Source: Mesonia oceanica
GTDB lineage: Bacteria; Bacteroidota; Bacteroidia; Flavobacteriales; Flavobacteriaceae
Length of the DNA: 64,000 bases
Assembly: GCF_902499555.1 (NCBI RefSeq)
Contig: NZ_CABVMM010000010.1
Span: 62,001-126,000 of the forward strand
Direction of reading: 5' to 3'
This document shows, piece by piece, positions 26,966 to 35,530 of this stretch. The position numbers and the translations under genes were made by a program. Numbering within the stretch: position 1 is the first letter of the stretch; each line of letters opens with the position of its first letter. The notes under the pieces are model-generated. The model saw nothing but the letters and a program-made list of their open reading frames with translations. It ran no database searches and had not been told where the DNA came from.

Positions 26966-27994
26966 ATGGAAAAATGTAAATTTAGTTTCTATTACTTATC
27001 ATTACTTCTTCTCTTATTCGCTTGTGATAATGATGATGATAATTTTTCAAAAAGTGGAAGTGAAGAATTAATACTAGATGGATATTTAATTGTAAATGGC
27101 AATTCTTATAGTTCTAGTCTAGATATAATTAGTGATGACCTTCAAAATATTGAAAGTTCAATCTTTCTAGCTGAAAACAATAGTGAATTACCAAGTATTT
27201 CCAATATAATATTTAAAGAAGACTTAGCCTATTTCTTCTTTAATAATAGTAATAACATATATATTCTATATAAAAGTAATTTACGTGTAAAGGAAATTTT
27301 TAAAATACAGCAAAATATTCTGGGATCTCATATAGATGAAAACAATGACCTTTACCTTACTACAAATAATGAATTGTTAATATATAATAATGTAGATTTA
27401 TTTAATCAGTTTCCAGAAACTTATCCTCTTCAAGAAAATTATAAAAAGATCATAGATATAGGTGAAAATCTATTTTTGTATAATAATGGAGGGATTAGTT
27501 CCTCTATCTCTGTATTTAACAAAACAAAAAAAGAGATTACTGATGAATTTGAGTTTGAAAATGCAACCAATTTTACACGAGAAGGAAACTTCTTATATTT
27601 TTTGTCAGGAAATTATATTACTGAATTTAGTTTGGTAACAAAAAGTATAACTAAACAAATAAGTATACTTAATGATGAAAACTATAATAAAAGCTTTCAA
27701 GTATTAAAAAATAGAGTTTACTTATTTTCTGGTTTAAATTTATATGCTATACCTATTAGTGAGAATCAAATTGATGAAGAGGATATCTTGTTGCCATTTG
27801 AAAATAATGAACAAGGAAATCGGTTAGCACAGAATATGAAAATTTTAGATAATTATATTTTTCTTTCTTTTAATAATTTTTGGGATCCTTCAGATCAAAA
27901 TCAACTTTATGTTTATAATTTGGAAGGAGAATTTCAAAAATCTTTTTTTACTAACGGTGGAATGAAGGAGCTTTATAAAATTGAAAATGATTAA
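26966..27994 (+). CDS. Unrecognised lipoprotein, possible beta-propeller
   Basis: A 342-residue lipoprotein with lipobox LLLFAC (Cys20) and an acidic DNDDDN linker. The rest is beta-rich with repeated blocks of about 40-45 residues containing Phe/Tyr and Asn (for example LAYFFFNNSNNIYILY and NLFLYNNGGISSSISVFN), the pattern of a YncE-like propeller. I recognise no specific family. Base composition is visibly more AT-rich than the housekeeping genes around it. It is 2 bp from the next gene, which has the same architecture, so the two are a co-transcribed pair. Confidence 0.65.
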   Translation: MEKCKFSFYYLSLLLLLFACDNDDDNFSKSGSEELILDGYLIVNGNSYSSSLDIISDDLQNIESSIFLAENNSELPSISNIIFKEDLAYFFFNNSNNIYILYKSNLRVKEIFKIQQNILGSHIDENNDLYLTTNNELLIYNNVDLFNQFPETYPLQENYKKIIDIGENLFLYNNGGISSSISVFNKTKKEITDEFEFENATNFTREGNFLYFLSGNYITEFSLVTKSITKQISILNDENYNKSFQVLKNRVYLFSGLNLYAIPISENQIDEEDILLPFENNEQGNRLAQNMKILDNYIFLSFNNFWDPSDQNQLYVYNLEGEFQKSFFTNGGMKELYKIEND

Positions 27995-27996
27995 CC

Positions 27997-29049
27997 ATGA
28001 TGAAGTCAAAAATTATAATTTGTATTTTTTTAGTTACAACAATTTGTTTTTTCTCTTGCAGTGATGATGATTCTGAATATAATAATCAAAATGATTCAGA
28101 GGCTGGTGTTTTTTTTCTTGTCAATAGTGGTTCTACTCAACGTCTTCATTTTTTGAATACTTCTCAAAAGGAAATGAAATATTCAATTTATGCTAATGTG
28201 AATCAAGAATTATTAGGAAACGCAATACATATTCCTAATTCAGATTATGTGATTGATTTGGTTAAGCATGGAGATAATCTTTTTGCTTATACTTCAAAAG
28301 ATTCGGTTAAAATTATAAATGCAACGACTTTATTAAAAGAAAATTCTTTTAAGATAGAAGTGGAGGATGAGCTTGAAAGTCCAAATATGCTTTTATATGT
28401 AGATGATGAGAGTTATTATTTAACCAATTATGAAAATATGGCTATTTATGATAAGGATACCCATGTGCAACAAAAGTCAATTTCTCTATCTGTTTATAAT
28501 TTAGAGGCAGGTTCTCTAGACCAAATTTTTGTTTTATCTAATAACGTTTATACTTGGAATAAAGAAGAGAGTAGGTTAAATGCAATAAATCCTAATTTAA
28601 CAAGTGGAAGTTTAAATATTTTTCAGTTGGAGAATATAAGATATGTGACTAATAATAATCAAAAAATTTATGCTTTAACTGCAGATCAAAAATTGCTTAT
28701 AATTGATCCTGTTACTAATGAAATAGAAGAAGAAATAGCTTTTGATGGAAATGAGGAGTTAGATTATTATTTTTGTGTAGATGAAAATAAGATTTATGTC
28801 CTCTCTGAGCAAGGTGGATTATTTAGACATACATTAGGTGAAAATGGATTTGAAATTTTAATAGATAATATTTCAAATTTAAAAGAAGATGAAGAACAAA
28901 GGCCACAAAATTTTTTTATAAAGGATGGTATATTTTACTATTATGAATTTGGTAATATTGGAGAATTATGGAGTTATAATATAGAAGAAGCATCTTTGGC
29001 CTCATATTACATTAATAATTATCGTCCTATAAAAACAGTTTTTAAATAG
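27997..29049 (+). CDS. DUF5074-like lipoprotein, putative beta-propeller
   Basis: A 350-residue lipoprotein (signal peptide, lipobox CFFSC with Cys21, acidic SDDDSEYN linker). GVFFLVNSGSTQRLHFLN near the N-terminus resembles the opening of DUF5074/YncE-type surface propellers. Later blades are visible around IIDPVTNEIEEEIAF and KIYVLSEQGGLFRH. Function unknown; relatives often sit beside TonB receptors, but none is adjacent here. It ends 3 bp from the stop of the convergent YdeI-like gene with no terminator between them, so the transcripts should overlap. Confidence 0.65.
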   Translation: MMKSKIIICIFLVTTICFFSCSDDDSEYNNQNDSEAGVFFLVNSGSTQRLHFLNTSQKEMKYSIYANVNQELLGNAIHIPNSDYVIDLVKHGDNLFAYTSKDSVKIINATTLLKENSFKIEVEDELESPNMLLYVDDESYYLTNYENMAIYDKDTHVQQKSISLSVYNLEAGSLDQIFVLSNNVYTWNKEESRLNAINPNLTSGSLNIFQLENIRYVTNNNQKIYALTADQKLLIIDPVTNEIEEEIAFDGNEELDYYFCVDENKIYVLSEQGGLFRHTLGENGFEILIDNISNLKEDEEQRPQNFFIKDGIFYYYEFGNIGELWSYNIEEASLASYYINNYRPIKTVFK

Positions 29050-29052
29050 TTC

Positions 29053-29643
29053 TTACTTTCTATACTTATCATTTAATCCAATACCGTTTTTAATCATCGG
29101 AATGCATTTTTCTAATCGAGATATTCGGGTTTCTTCTCGTTTTGCGTTAGCTATATGTTCTGTGAATTCCCGTTGTTTTCCTTTCGTAAATTTGTTAAAA
29201 GCAGTTTGTAGCTCTATGTCGTTTTGAAAAGCCTCTTTTAATTCTGAAGGAATTGTAAGTGGTTTATTCTTTTTAGTTTCAATTTTTTTTCCAGCTTTTT
29301 GTAATAGAATAGCTTCTTCTACATATTTTTTTAAGCTTGAAATAGGAGGTTTTTCATTTTCTGTCAACCTTATTTGTCGTAAAGCTTTAGTTTTTTCTTC
29401 TTGGGCGTTCACGAGCAATTCAGTATTCTGTTGAAGTAAAGCTCCGTTAAAAAACCATAAAGCATAGTGATTTTTAAATGCACCCAAGCCAACTACATTT
29501 TTATTTTCTAAAACATAGATGGGCGCTCCCCATTTAATGGTTTCTTCTAATTCGGTTGAAAGAAGCATTGTACGAAGTTGTTGTAATTCTCCTTTCCATT
29601 TCAGGTGTTTTTCTAAGTATTCTTCGAATGATTTTACAGGCAT
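29053..29643 (-). CDS. YdeI/OmpD-associated (DUF1801-type) protein
   Basis: A 196-residue cytoplasmic protein with an N-terminal DUF1801/YdhG-like domain (ETIKWGAPIYVLENKNVVGLGAFKNHYALWFFNG) and a C-terminal YdeI-like region (PLTIPSELKEAFQNDIELQTAFNKFTKGKQREFTEHIANAKREETRISRLEK; key words FTKGKQREF and AKREETRISR). Biochemical function unknown. A start at 29658 is possible, but it would fall inside the likely -7 box TAGTTTTG (29656-29663, minus strand), so the Met at 29643 (MPVKSFEEYLEKH) is preferred. It is divergent from the MarR regulator and may share its operators. Confidence 0.78.
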   Translation of the reverse strand: MPVKSFEEYLEKHLKWKGELQQLRTMLLSTELEETIKWGAPIYVLENKNVVGLGAFKNHYALWFFNGALLQQNTELLVNAQEEKTKALRQIRLTENEKPPISSLKKYVEEAILLQKAGKKIETKKNKPLTIPSELKEAFQNDIELQTAFNKFTKGKQREFTEHIANAKREETRISRLEKCIPMIKNGIGLNDKYRK

Positions 29644-29655
29644 AACTTCAACTTT

Positions 29656-29663
29656 CAAAACTA
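29656..29663 (-). promoter_or_regulatory. Promoter -7 element of the YdeI-like gene
   Basis: Minus-strand sequence TAGTTTTG fits TAnnTTTG. It predicts transcription starting only a few bases before the ATG at 29643. Confidence 0.4.
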
Positions 29664-29690
29664 AATATAAGTTAAAAATAATTTTATTAG

Positions 29691-29702
29691 GTAACGGGTT
29701 AC
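29691..29702. promoter_or_regulatory. Putative MarR operator, site 1
   Basis: GTAACGGGTTAC, a near-perfect palindrome (GTAAC-nn-GTTAC). An identical copy lies exactly 31 bp downstream, about three helical turns, on the other side of the MarR -7 box. Confidence 0.65.
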
Positions 29703-29712
29703 GTAATTTTTT

Positions 29713-29720
29713 TATATTTG
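29713..29720 (+). promoter_or_regulatory. Promoter -7 element of the MarR gene
   Basis: TATATTTG, an exact TAnnTTTG match, located between the two identical 12-bp palindromes. A repressor bound to either would block it. Confidence 0.6.
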
Positions 29721-29721
29721 C

Positions 29722-29733
29722 GTAACGGGTTAC
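29722..29733. promoter_or_regulatory. Putative MarR operator, site 2
   Basis: Second copy of GTAACGGGTTAC, starting one base after the -7 box and ending 9 bp before the MarR start codon, so it covers the predicted transcription start. Confidence 0.65.
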
Positions 29734-29742
29734 TTAAAAATT

Positions 29743-30234
29743 ATGGAAGAGGATTTTTTAATTGAAATGGATTATGCTGGGCTAACAGCAAGACTTAAGC
29801 GCTTAAGTGATGCCTTTGTCTATAGCACCAAAGAATTTTATAAATCTATTGATTTGGATATTGAACCTAATTGGCATATGATTTTTTTAATTCTTCAGAA
29901 AAATGAGAGAATGACCGTAATGGAAATTGCTGAAGCTTTAAGATTATCGCATCCAGCCATTGTAAAGCTTATTAATAAAATGAAAAAACATGGATATATT
30001 AAATCTGAAATAGACGCTAGCGACGCAAGAAAATATCAGTTGAGGTTATCTGAAAAAGCACTTGAAAAATTACCTCAATTAGAAAAATATTGGGCTGCAG
30101 GAAATGAGTCTGTAGCAGAAATCATGAATCATAACCGAGAAATTTTAAAACAACTTGAAATGTTAGAAGAGAATATTACCAAAGAAGATTTTAAACAACG
30201 TACAGAAAGAATTTTAAAAACAAATAAACCCTAA
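29743..30234 (+). CDS. MarR-family transcriptional regulator
   Basis: A 163-residue winged-helix regulator. The helix-turn-helix is visible in MTVMEIAEALRLSHPAIVKLINKMKKHGYI (about residues 56-85), followed by the wing SEIDASDARKYQLRLSEKA, in which D-x-R matches the family's conserved wing. The N-terminal dimerisation helix starts with FLIEMDYAGLTARLKRLSD. Two identical palindromes flanking its own promoter imply autorepression and probably control of the divergent YdeI-like gene. The small membrane protein gene starts 12 bp after its stop and is likely co-transcribed. Effector unknown. Confidence 0.88.
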   Translation: MEEDFLIEMDYAGLTARLKRLSDAFVYSTKEFYKSIDLDIEPNWHMIFLILQKNERMTVMEIAEALRLSHPAIVKLINKMKKHGYIKSEIDASDARKYQLRLSEKALEKLPQLEKYWAAGNESVAEIMNHNREILKQLEMLEENITKEDFKQRTERILKTNKP

Positions 30235-30246
30235 ACCGGTTGGCTT

Positions 30247-30531
30247 ATGAAATTAGTGTTGGATATATTAGGATGGGTAGGCTCATTTTTTGTAGTCATC
30301 TCTTATGCACTTAGTCAAGTAAAACATAAAGACTATAGCACACTTTGTAGGTATTTAAATTTATGTGGAGGAATATTGGTAGCCTTTAATTGCTTTTATT
30401 ATAGTGCTATTCCTTCTTTTGTGACCAATGTTATTTGGACGTTTATTGCTATTATTTCGATATCCGGGAATAAAGGTTTATGGAAGCGTAATAACCGTTT
30501 TAGATCTAGACGTAAACCTGGCTTTAAATAA
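30247..30531 (+). CDS. Small three-helix membrane protein (CBU_0592-like)
   Basis: A 94-residue protein with three membrane segments: ILGWVGSFFVVISYALS (about 5-22), LNLCGGILVAFNCFYY (about 38-55), SFVTNVIWTFIAIISI (about 58-76), and a basic C-terminus (RFRSRRK). The order of Gly-Trp, Asn-Leu-x-Gly and Asn-x-x-W-x-x-I-A residues resembles the CBU_0592 family of small membrane proteins. Function unknown. It is 12 bp downstream of the MarR gene, so the regulator probably controls it. Confidence 0.6.
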   Translation: MKLVLDILGWVGSFFVVISYALSQVKHKDYSTLCRYLNLCGGILVAFNCFYYSAIPSFVTNVIWTFIAIISISGNKGLWKRNNRFRSRRKPGFK

Positions 30532-30573
30532 AATTCATATACTTTCTTAGGTCTCAAGGAATGTTTGAAATAC

Positions 30574-30614
30574 AAAAGGCTGGCAGAAAATTTAAACTTT
30601 TCTTGCCAGCCTTT
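30574..30614. terminator. Terminator between the MarR operon and pepT
   Basis: AAAAGGCTGGCA (30574-30585) pairs with TGCCAGCCTTT (30604-30614). Both convergent genes can use it. Confidence 0.75.
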
Positions 30615-30645
30615 CGTGTTTGCTATAAATGAAATACGCTACATC

Positions 30646-31887
30646 TTAAGCATATTTTTTAGCTGTAAGTTCAGCGATTTTCACAATCACTTCAGTGGCT
30701 TTGATCATACTTTCTACGGGAACATACTCATAGCGTCCGTGAAAATTATGTCCACCGGCAAAAATATTTGGGCAAGGTAAACCCATAAACGAAAGTTGAG
30801 AACCATCGGTTCCTCCACGAATTGGTTTGATGATAGGTTCAATATCGACAGCTTTCATCGCCTCTTCAGCAATATCAACAATGTGCATCACCGGTTCTAC
30901 CTTTTCTCGCATGTTGAAGTATTGATCTTTAATTTCGATAGAAATTACTTCTTTTTGATGTTGACTGTTAATTTCTGCTGCCAAATCAAGCATCACTTTT
31001 TTACGAGCCTCAAAATGTTCTTTATCGTGATCACGAATAATATAGTGCATTTTGGTTTCTTCTACTTTTCCATTAATTTGGGTAAGGTGAAAAAATCCTT
31101 GTCGGTCTTCGGTATGCTCTGGTGTTTCAAGTCTTGGTAATGAGTTTATAAAATCTTGCGCAATGTACATACTGTTCACCATTTTCCCTTTGGCATAACC
31201 GGGATGTACAATTTTTCCTTTTACGGTAACATCAGCACCGGCTGCATTAAAGTTTTCGTATTCCAGTTCACCAATTTGACTACCATCCATTGTATAAGCC
31301 CATTCTGCTCCAAATTTCTTAACATCAAATTTATGTGCGCCACGACCAATTTCTTCATCTGGGGTGAATCCTACTTTTATGGGGCCGTGTTTAATTTCAG
31401 GATGCTGAATTAAATATTCTACCGCGCTCATAATTTCGGTGATTCCCGCTTTATCATCTGCGCCTAAAAGTGTGTTTCCATCAGTGGTAATTAAAGTTTG
31501 TCCTTTATATTGAAGCAAGTCTTCAAAATAATCTGGAGAAAGAACAATGTCTTCCGCTTCGTTTAGCACGATGTCTTTTCCATCATAATTTTCTACGATT
31601 TGCGGCTTGATGTTAGCTCCGGTAAAATCTGGTGACGTATCGAAATGTGAAACAAAACCAATCGCGGGAACTTCGTGGTCAACATTAGAAGGTAAAGTAG
31701 CCATCACATAAGCATTTTCGTCAATGCTCACGTCGCTCATTCCCATTTCTTTTAACTCTTCGGCTAATTTTTTAGCGAGATCCCATTGTTTTTCTGTACT
31801 TGGAGTGCTATCGCTTGTAGGGTCACTTTCGGTATCGATAGTGATATACGAGGTAAAGCGATTGATGATATGTTGTTTTTTAATCAT
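30646..31887 (-). CDS. pepT: Peptidase T (tripeptide aminopeptidase)
   Basis: A zinc aminopeptidase of the M20 family that removes the N-terminal residue of tripeptides in the cytoplasm. The 413-residue protein shows metal/catalytic motifs [14 protein letters not shown] (HxD), LGADDKAGI (bridging Asp), [15 protein letters not shown] (catalytic Glu pair) and GGTDGSQLS / GGHNFHG at the C-terminus. A Met 6 codons further upstream (31905) would lie almost at the predicted transcription start, because a -7 box TATTTTTG (minus strand, 31913-31920) is just upstream; hence the start at 31887. Divergent from pyrD. Confidence 0.93.
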   Translation of the reverse strand: MIKKQHIINRFTSYITIDTESDPTSDSTPSTEKQWDLAKKLAEELKEMGMSDVSIDENAYVMATLPSNVDHEVPAIGFVSHFDTSPDFTGANIKPQIVENYDGKDIVLNEAEDIVLSPDYFEDLLQYKGQTLITTDGNTLLGADDKAGITEIMSAVEYLIQHPEIKHGPIKVGFTPDEEIGRGAHKFDVKKFGAEWAYTMDGSQIGELEYENFNAAGADVTVKGKIVHPGYAKGKMVNSMYIAQDFINSLPRLETPEHTEDRQGFFHLTQINGKVEETKMHYIIRDHDKEHFEARKKVMLDLAAEINSQHQKEVISIEIKDQYFNMREKVEPVMHIVDIAEEAMKAVDIEPIIKPIRGGTDGSQLSFMGLPCPNIFAGGHNFHGRYEYVPVESMIKATEVIVKIAELTAKKYA

Positions 31888-31912
31888 TACAAATGTTTTT
31901 TTCAAAAATACG

Positions 31913-31920
31913 TATTCAGA
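31913..31920 (-). promoter_or_regulatory. Promoter -7 element of pepT
   Basis: Minus-strand TATTTTTG, an exact TAnnTTTG match, 26 bp before the pepT ATG at 31887. Confidence 0.5.
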
Positions 31921-31950
31921 AAGTGGGAAACAAAGACTTTCACATTCGGC

Positions 31951-31980
31951 TTTGCCTTTTTTATTTTTGGCGTATTTTTG
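31951..31980 (+). promoter_or_regulatory. Promoter of pyrD (-33 and -7)
   Basis: TTTG at 31951-31954 and TATTTTTG at 31973-31980 are separated by 18 bp, the best full Bacteroidetes -33/-7 pair in the window. It ends 17 bp before the pyrD ATG and lies within a longer open frame, which rules out the upstream start of that frame. Confidence 0.65.
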
Positions 31981-31997
31981 TGCAAACCAAATCCAAT

Positions 31998-33017
31998 ATG
32001 TACAAACAACTCATAAGGCCTTTCCTGTTTAAGTTTGATCCTGAAAAAATTCATTATTTCACTTTTTCTTTTCTTCGGAAAGTATTTAAAATCCCTGGAA
32101 TGTCGGGTTTTTTGAAATCGAAATATGCGGTAGAAGATAAAAGGTTAGAGCGTGAAGTATTTGGCTTAAAATTTAAAAACCCCGTAGGCTTAGCGGCAGG
32201 TTTCGATAAAGATGCGAAGTTGTACAAAGAACTCTCAGGTCTTGGTTTTGGTTTTGTAGAAATAGGTACTTTAACCCCAAAACCGCAACACGGAAATCCT
32301 AAAAAACGTTTATTTAGATTAAAGGAAGACCAAGCTATTATTAACCGAATGGGGTTTAATAATGAAGGAGTAGTTGCTGCGGTTGAACGCCTAAAGAAAA
32401 ATAACGGGGAAGTTTTAATTGGTGGGAATATTGGGAAAAATAAAGTTACCCCTAATGAAAAAGCAGTAGAAGATTACCAAATTTGTTTTGAGGCACTTTT
32501 TCCTTATGTAGATTATTTTGTGGTAAATGTAAGTTCTCCTAATACCCCAAATTTACGAGCACTTCAAGATAAAGAGCCACTAACTAATTTGCTAAACACG
32601 CTTAAGCAATTAAATATAGAAAAACCCCAACCAAAACCTATTCTTTTAAAAATTGCTCCTGATTTAACCGATAGTCAATTGTTGGATATTATTGAGATTG
32701 TTCAAACGACAAAGATTGAGGGAGTTATTGCTACGAATACAACCATTTCTCGTGATGGTTTGCAGTCAGAAAACAAAGAAGAAACCGGAGGGTTGAGTGG
32801 AAAGCCTTTAACTGCTCGTTCTACGGAGGTGATTCAGTTTTTAGCGGAAAAAAGTAATCGTTCATTTCCGATTATTGGAGTAGGAGGTATTCATTCAGCA
32901 AAAGATGCTCTAGATAAGTTAGAAGCCGGAGCAAGTTTAGTACAATTGTATACGGGATTTATTTACGAAGGGCCGCAATTAATTAAAGATATTAATCAGG
33001 CAATTTTAGGAAAATAA
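31998..33017 (+). CDS. pyrD: Dihydroorotate dehydrogenase (quinone), class 2
   Basis: A membrane-associated flavoprotein that oxidises dihydroorotate to orotate with quinone, the fourth step of pyrimidine synthesis. The 339-residue length and the N-terminal membrane-association helices ([20 protein letters not shown]) mark class 2. FMN-site stretches include [37 protein letters not shown] and the C-terminal GVGGI / GASLVQLYT. The frame is open 35 codons further upstream, but the promoter overlaps that part and the class 2 start at 31998 fits. Single gene. Confidence 0.94.
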   Translation: MYKQLIRPFLFKFDPEKIHYFTFSFLRKVFKIPGMSGFLKSKYAVEDKRLEREVFGLKFKNPVGLAAGFDKDAKLYKELSGLGFGFVEIGTLTPKPQHGNPKKRLFRLKEDQAIINRMGFNNEGVVAAVERLKKNNGEVLIGGNIGKNKVTPNEKAVEDYQICFEALFPYVDYFVVNVSSPNTPNLRALQDKEPLTNLLNTLKQLNIEKPQPKPILLKIAPDLTDSQLLDIIEIVQTTKIEGVIATNTTISRDGLQSENKEETGGLSGKPLTARSTEVIQFLAEKSNRSFPIIGVGGIHSAKDALDKLEAGASLVQLYTGFIYEGPQLIKDINQAILGK

Positions 33018-33027
33018 TTCAAAATTT

Positions 33028-33107
33028 CGTCATGCTAAACTTGATGCAGCATCACCTCCTAAATATTCCATTTTCTTGAGACCTTGAAATAAGTTCAAGG
33101 TGCCGAC
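33028..33107. repeat. Complex REP-like intergenic element
   Basis: It starts CGTCATGCTAAACTTG and contains two inverted repeats: GATGC-a-GCATC (33042-33052) and CCTTGAA-ataag-TTCAAGG (around 33082-33100), ending TGCCGAC. This resembles the common flavobacterial intergenic repeat beginning GTCATGCTGAACTTG. It fills most of the 113-bp gap between pyrD and the LysE gene. Confidence 0.5.
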
Positions 33108-33130
33108 CTGATAAAGTTTCAATACTAGTT

Positions 33131-33748
33131 ATGAACATCGAAATCCTTGTATCATTCATTTTTGCCGTATTTGCATTAGCTTTATCACCCGGACCCGATA
33201 ATATTTTTGTATTGGTACAAAGTATTCGGTTTGGGAGAAAATATGCACTTGCTGTAGTTGCAGGATTAATGACGGGGTGTTTGGTTCATACCTCTTTAGT
33301 TGCGTTTGGATTTTCCTTATTGATAGCTAAGAATGAAATTTTGTTCATGTTGCTTAAAATTTTTGGTGCAGGTTATTTACTGTATTTGGCTTATCAAGTG
33401 TATAAATCTTCAGAAACGATTAATTTTTCTGCAGAAAAAGTAGCGGCTAAACCTTTGTCTAAATTATACCGCCAAGGTTTTATGATGAATGTTTTAAACC
33501 CTAAGGTTTCTTTATTTTTCTTAGCCTTATTCCCTGGGTTTTTATTTTCTGAAACCCTAAATGAAACGTTACAGTTTTTTGTGTTGGGTGGACTTTTTAT
33601 TCTGGTTTCTTTTATGGTGTTTGGCAGTATTGCTTTTTTATCAGGTTCATTAAAAAGCTTTTTAGAAAAACACCCTCGTTCCGGAATGTTTTTAAAGTGG
33701 TTGCAAATCATTGTATTTATAGGGATTGCAATTTTTATTCTATTTTAG
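33131..33748 (+). CDS. LysE/RhtB-family amino acid exporter
   Basis: A 205-residue inner-membrane exporter with six hydrophobic segments. The family signature ALSPGPDNIFVLVQSIRFGRKYAL follows the first helix (key residues PGPDN), and LNPKVSLFFLALFPGF is the conserved second half (NPK). Substrates of the family are amino acids or homoserine lactone-like compounds; the specificity here is not readable. It is 4 bp upstream of the HELGH membrane protein, so the two are probably one transcript. Confidence 0.88.
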   Translation: MNIEILVSFIFAVFALALSPGPDNIFVLVQSIRFGRKYALAVVAGLMTGCLVHTSLVAFGFSLLIAKNEILFMLLKIFGAGYLLYLAYQVYKSSETINFSAEKVAAKPLSKLYRQGFMMNVLNPKVSLFFLALFPGFLFSETLNETLQFFVLGGLFILVSFMVFGSIAFLSGSLKSFLEKHPRSGMFLKWLQIIVFIGIAIFILF

Positions 33749-33752
33749 TTGA

Positions 33753-34505
33753 ATGGTCACTTTCAACTTTAAGTTTAAATTTTTTTTGATTGCCGTAGTT
33801 GCATTTATGCTATTTACTGTTATTGGGACGTTATCTCACGAATTAGGACATATAGCGATGGCAGAGCTTTTAGGGAATGATGCTAAGCTTTTTTATGGGA
33901 GTATGACGAGTGCTCCTAAAGGTTATTGGGAAGATGAAGATGTTATTGCTTTTCAGAAATTTTTTGAAGATAACCGGGAGAGACTTGAAGCAAATCCAAC
34001 TGAAGGTGAAAAATTACTGGAGCCTTATTTTAAACCTATTCAAGAGAAATATCCTGATAATCCTAAGCGATCCATTTGGATTACAATGGGAGGTCCGTTA
34101 CAAACTATTTTTACAAGTGTTATGGGTTTGTTTATTCTGCATTTTAGGAAATCTAAATACCAATCAAAATTTCGATTTCTAGATTGGCTGGGGGTGTTTT
34201 TATCGCTTTTTATCTTGCGAGAAGTTTTTAATGCTTTTCACGGATTAATTACTGAACTTTTTAGTGAAATTCAATTTTATGCAGGTGATGAATTTAATAT
34301 ATCAAACTATTTTGGGTGGAACGTGTGGACTTTACCATTAATCATGATGATTATTGGAGTTGTCGTAAGTTTATATGTGATCTTCAATGTAATTCCTATT
34401 TCTTATCGATTCAGTTTTATTCTAGCAGGTTTGGTAGGTGGGTTATCAGGTTTTGCTATTTGGTTTGGTTATTTAGGTCCAATTTTACTTCCTATTGAAA
34501 TATGA
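33753..34505 (+). CDS. HELGH-containing membrane protein, M50-like
   Basis: A 250-residue polytopic membrane protein. The first helix ends in TVIGTLSHELGHIAMAELLG, giving a HExxH zinc motif (His29-Glu30-His33) placed as in site-2 proteases of family M50. MGGPLQTIF and VIFNVIPISYRF further on recall the G-G-P and N-x-x-P segments of that fold, but the usual third ligand motif LDG is absent. About 75 soluble residues (50-115) are inserted after the motif. It may be a divergent intramembrane protease or a non-catalytic relative. It shares a transcript with the LysE-type exporter. Confidence 0.6.
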   Translation: MVTFNFKFKFFLIAVVAFMLFTVIGTLSHELGHIAMAELLGNDAKLFYGSMTSAPKGYWEDEDVIAFQKFFEDNRERLEANPTEGEKLLEPYFKPIQEKYPDNPKRSIWITMGGPLQTIFTSVMGLFILHFRKSKYQSKFRFLDWLGVFLSLFILREVFNAFHGLITELFSEIQFYAGDEFNISNYFGWNVWTLPLIMMIIGVVVSLYVIFNVIPISYRFSFILAGLVGGLSGFAIWFGYLGPILLPIEI

Positions 34506-34591
34506 AAAGTTTACTTATTGAATGATTTATATTTTATTCGGTTAATACTAGTAAAATTTTACAAAATATTCATTTTTTAAGGCTGAAACTG

Positions 34592-34599
34592 TATATTTG
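34592..34599 (+). promoter_or_regulatory. Promoter -7 element of mvaB, possibly leaderless
   Basis: TATATTTG (exact TAnnTTTG) ends only 4 bp before the ATG at 34604, so transcription should begin at or very near the A of the start codon. Confidence 0.5.
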
Positions 34600-34603
34600 A
34601 AAT

Positions 34604-35467
34604 ATGGATAACATCAAGCTTATTGAATGCCCCCGTGATGCTATGCAAGGCATTAAAACTTTTATTCCAACCGAGAAAAAAGTTCAATATATTCAGTCGT
34701 TATTACGTTGTGGTTTTGATACCATCGATTTTGGTAGTTTTGTTTCCCCCAAAGCTATTCCGCAGATGGTAGATACCAAAGAAGTTTTGGCGCAGCTCGA
34801 TTTATCTTCTACAAAAAGTAAATTATTAGCTATTGTTGCCAATCTTCGTGGCGCGCAAGATGCGGTGGTTCATCCTGAAATTGATTATTTAGGATATCCG
34901 TTTTCGATTTCAGAAAACTTTCAGATGCGAAACACGCATAAAACCATTGAGCAGTCAGTAGATATTTTAAAAGAAATACTGGAGTTAGCGGTCAAGAATA
35001 ATAAAGAAGTTGTGGCTTATCTTTCCATGGGATTCGGTAATCCTTATGGTGATCCTTGGAATGTAGAAATAGTAGGAGAGTGGACGGAGAAACTTTCTAA
35101 CCTAGGCGTAAAAATTTTATCGCTTTCAGATACGGTGGGAACTTCTGATGCTAAAACGATTACCTATTTATTTTCTGATTTAATTCCGCAATATCCAGAA
35201 ATAGAATTTGGCGCACACTTACATACAACACCAGATTCTTGGTACGAGAAAGTAAATGCAGCTTATCTTGCCGGTTGTACAAGGTTTGATGGAGCTATAC
35301 AAGGTTTTGGTGGATGCCCCATGGCAAAAGATGAACTTACCGGAAATATGCCTACGGAAAAGGTGGTGTCTTACTTTACTTCTAAAAAAGCAGCTACAAA
35401 TGTGAAAATGGGTAGTTTTGAATCTTCTTATAATGAAGCTTTGAAGATATTTAAAAATTATCATTAA
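34604..35467 (+). CDS. mvaB: Hydroxymethylglutaryl-CoA lyase
   Basis: It cleaves HMG-CoA to acetyl-CoA and acetoacetate in leucine degradation. The 287-residue TIM-barrel protein has the family start ECPRDAMQG (catalytic Arg11, Asp12), the metal/His segment FGAHLHTTP, and the signature GGCPMAKDELTGNMPTE containing the catalytic Cys. Length and motifs separate it from isopropylmalate synthase relatives. No other leucine-degradation genes adjoin it, though leucine dehydrogenase is encoded at 23.9 kb. A near-leaderless transcript is predicted. Confidence 0.9.
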   Translation: MDNIKLIECPRDAMQGIKTFIPTEKKVQYIQSLLRCGFDTIDFGSFVSPKAIPQMVDTKEVLAQLDLSSTKSKLLAIVANLRGAQDAVVHPEIDYLGYPFSISENFQMRNTHKTIEQSVDILKEILELAVKNNKEVVAYLSMGFGNPYGDPWNVEIVGEWTEKLSNLGVKILSLSDTVGTSDAKTITYLFSDLIPQYPEIEFGAHLHTTPDSWYEKVNAAYLAGCTRFDGAIQGFGGCPMAKDELTGNMPTEKVVSYFTSKKAATNVKMGSFESSYNEALKIFKNYH

Positions 35468-35530
35468 TTTTCTTTATCGGTTAAGTGCTTTTTATACTAT
35501 TTTAGTTTTTCTAAATCATTCAATTTTTAG

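Noticed and set aside
31893-31997. 35-residue N-terminal extension of pyrD
   Set aside because: A complete -33/-7 promoter lies inside it and class 2 enzymes begin at the MYKQLIRP position.
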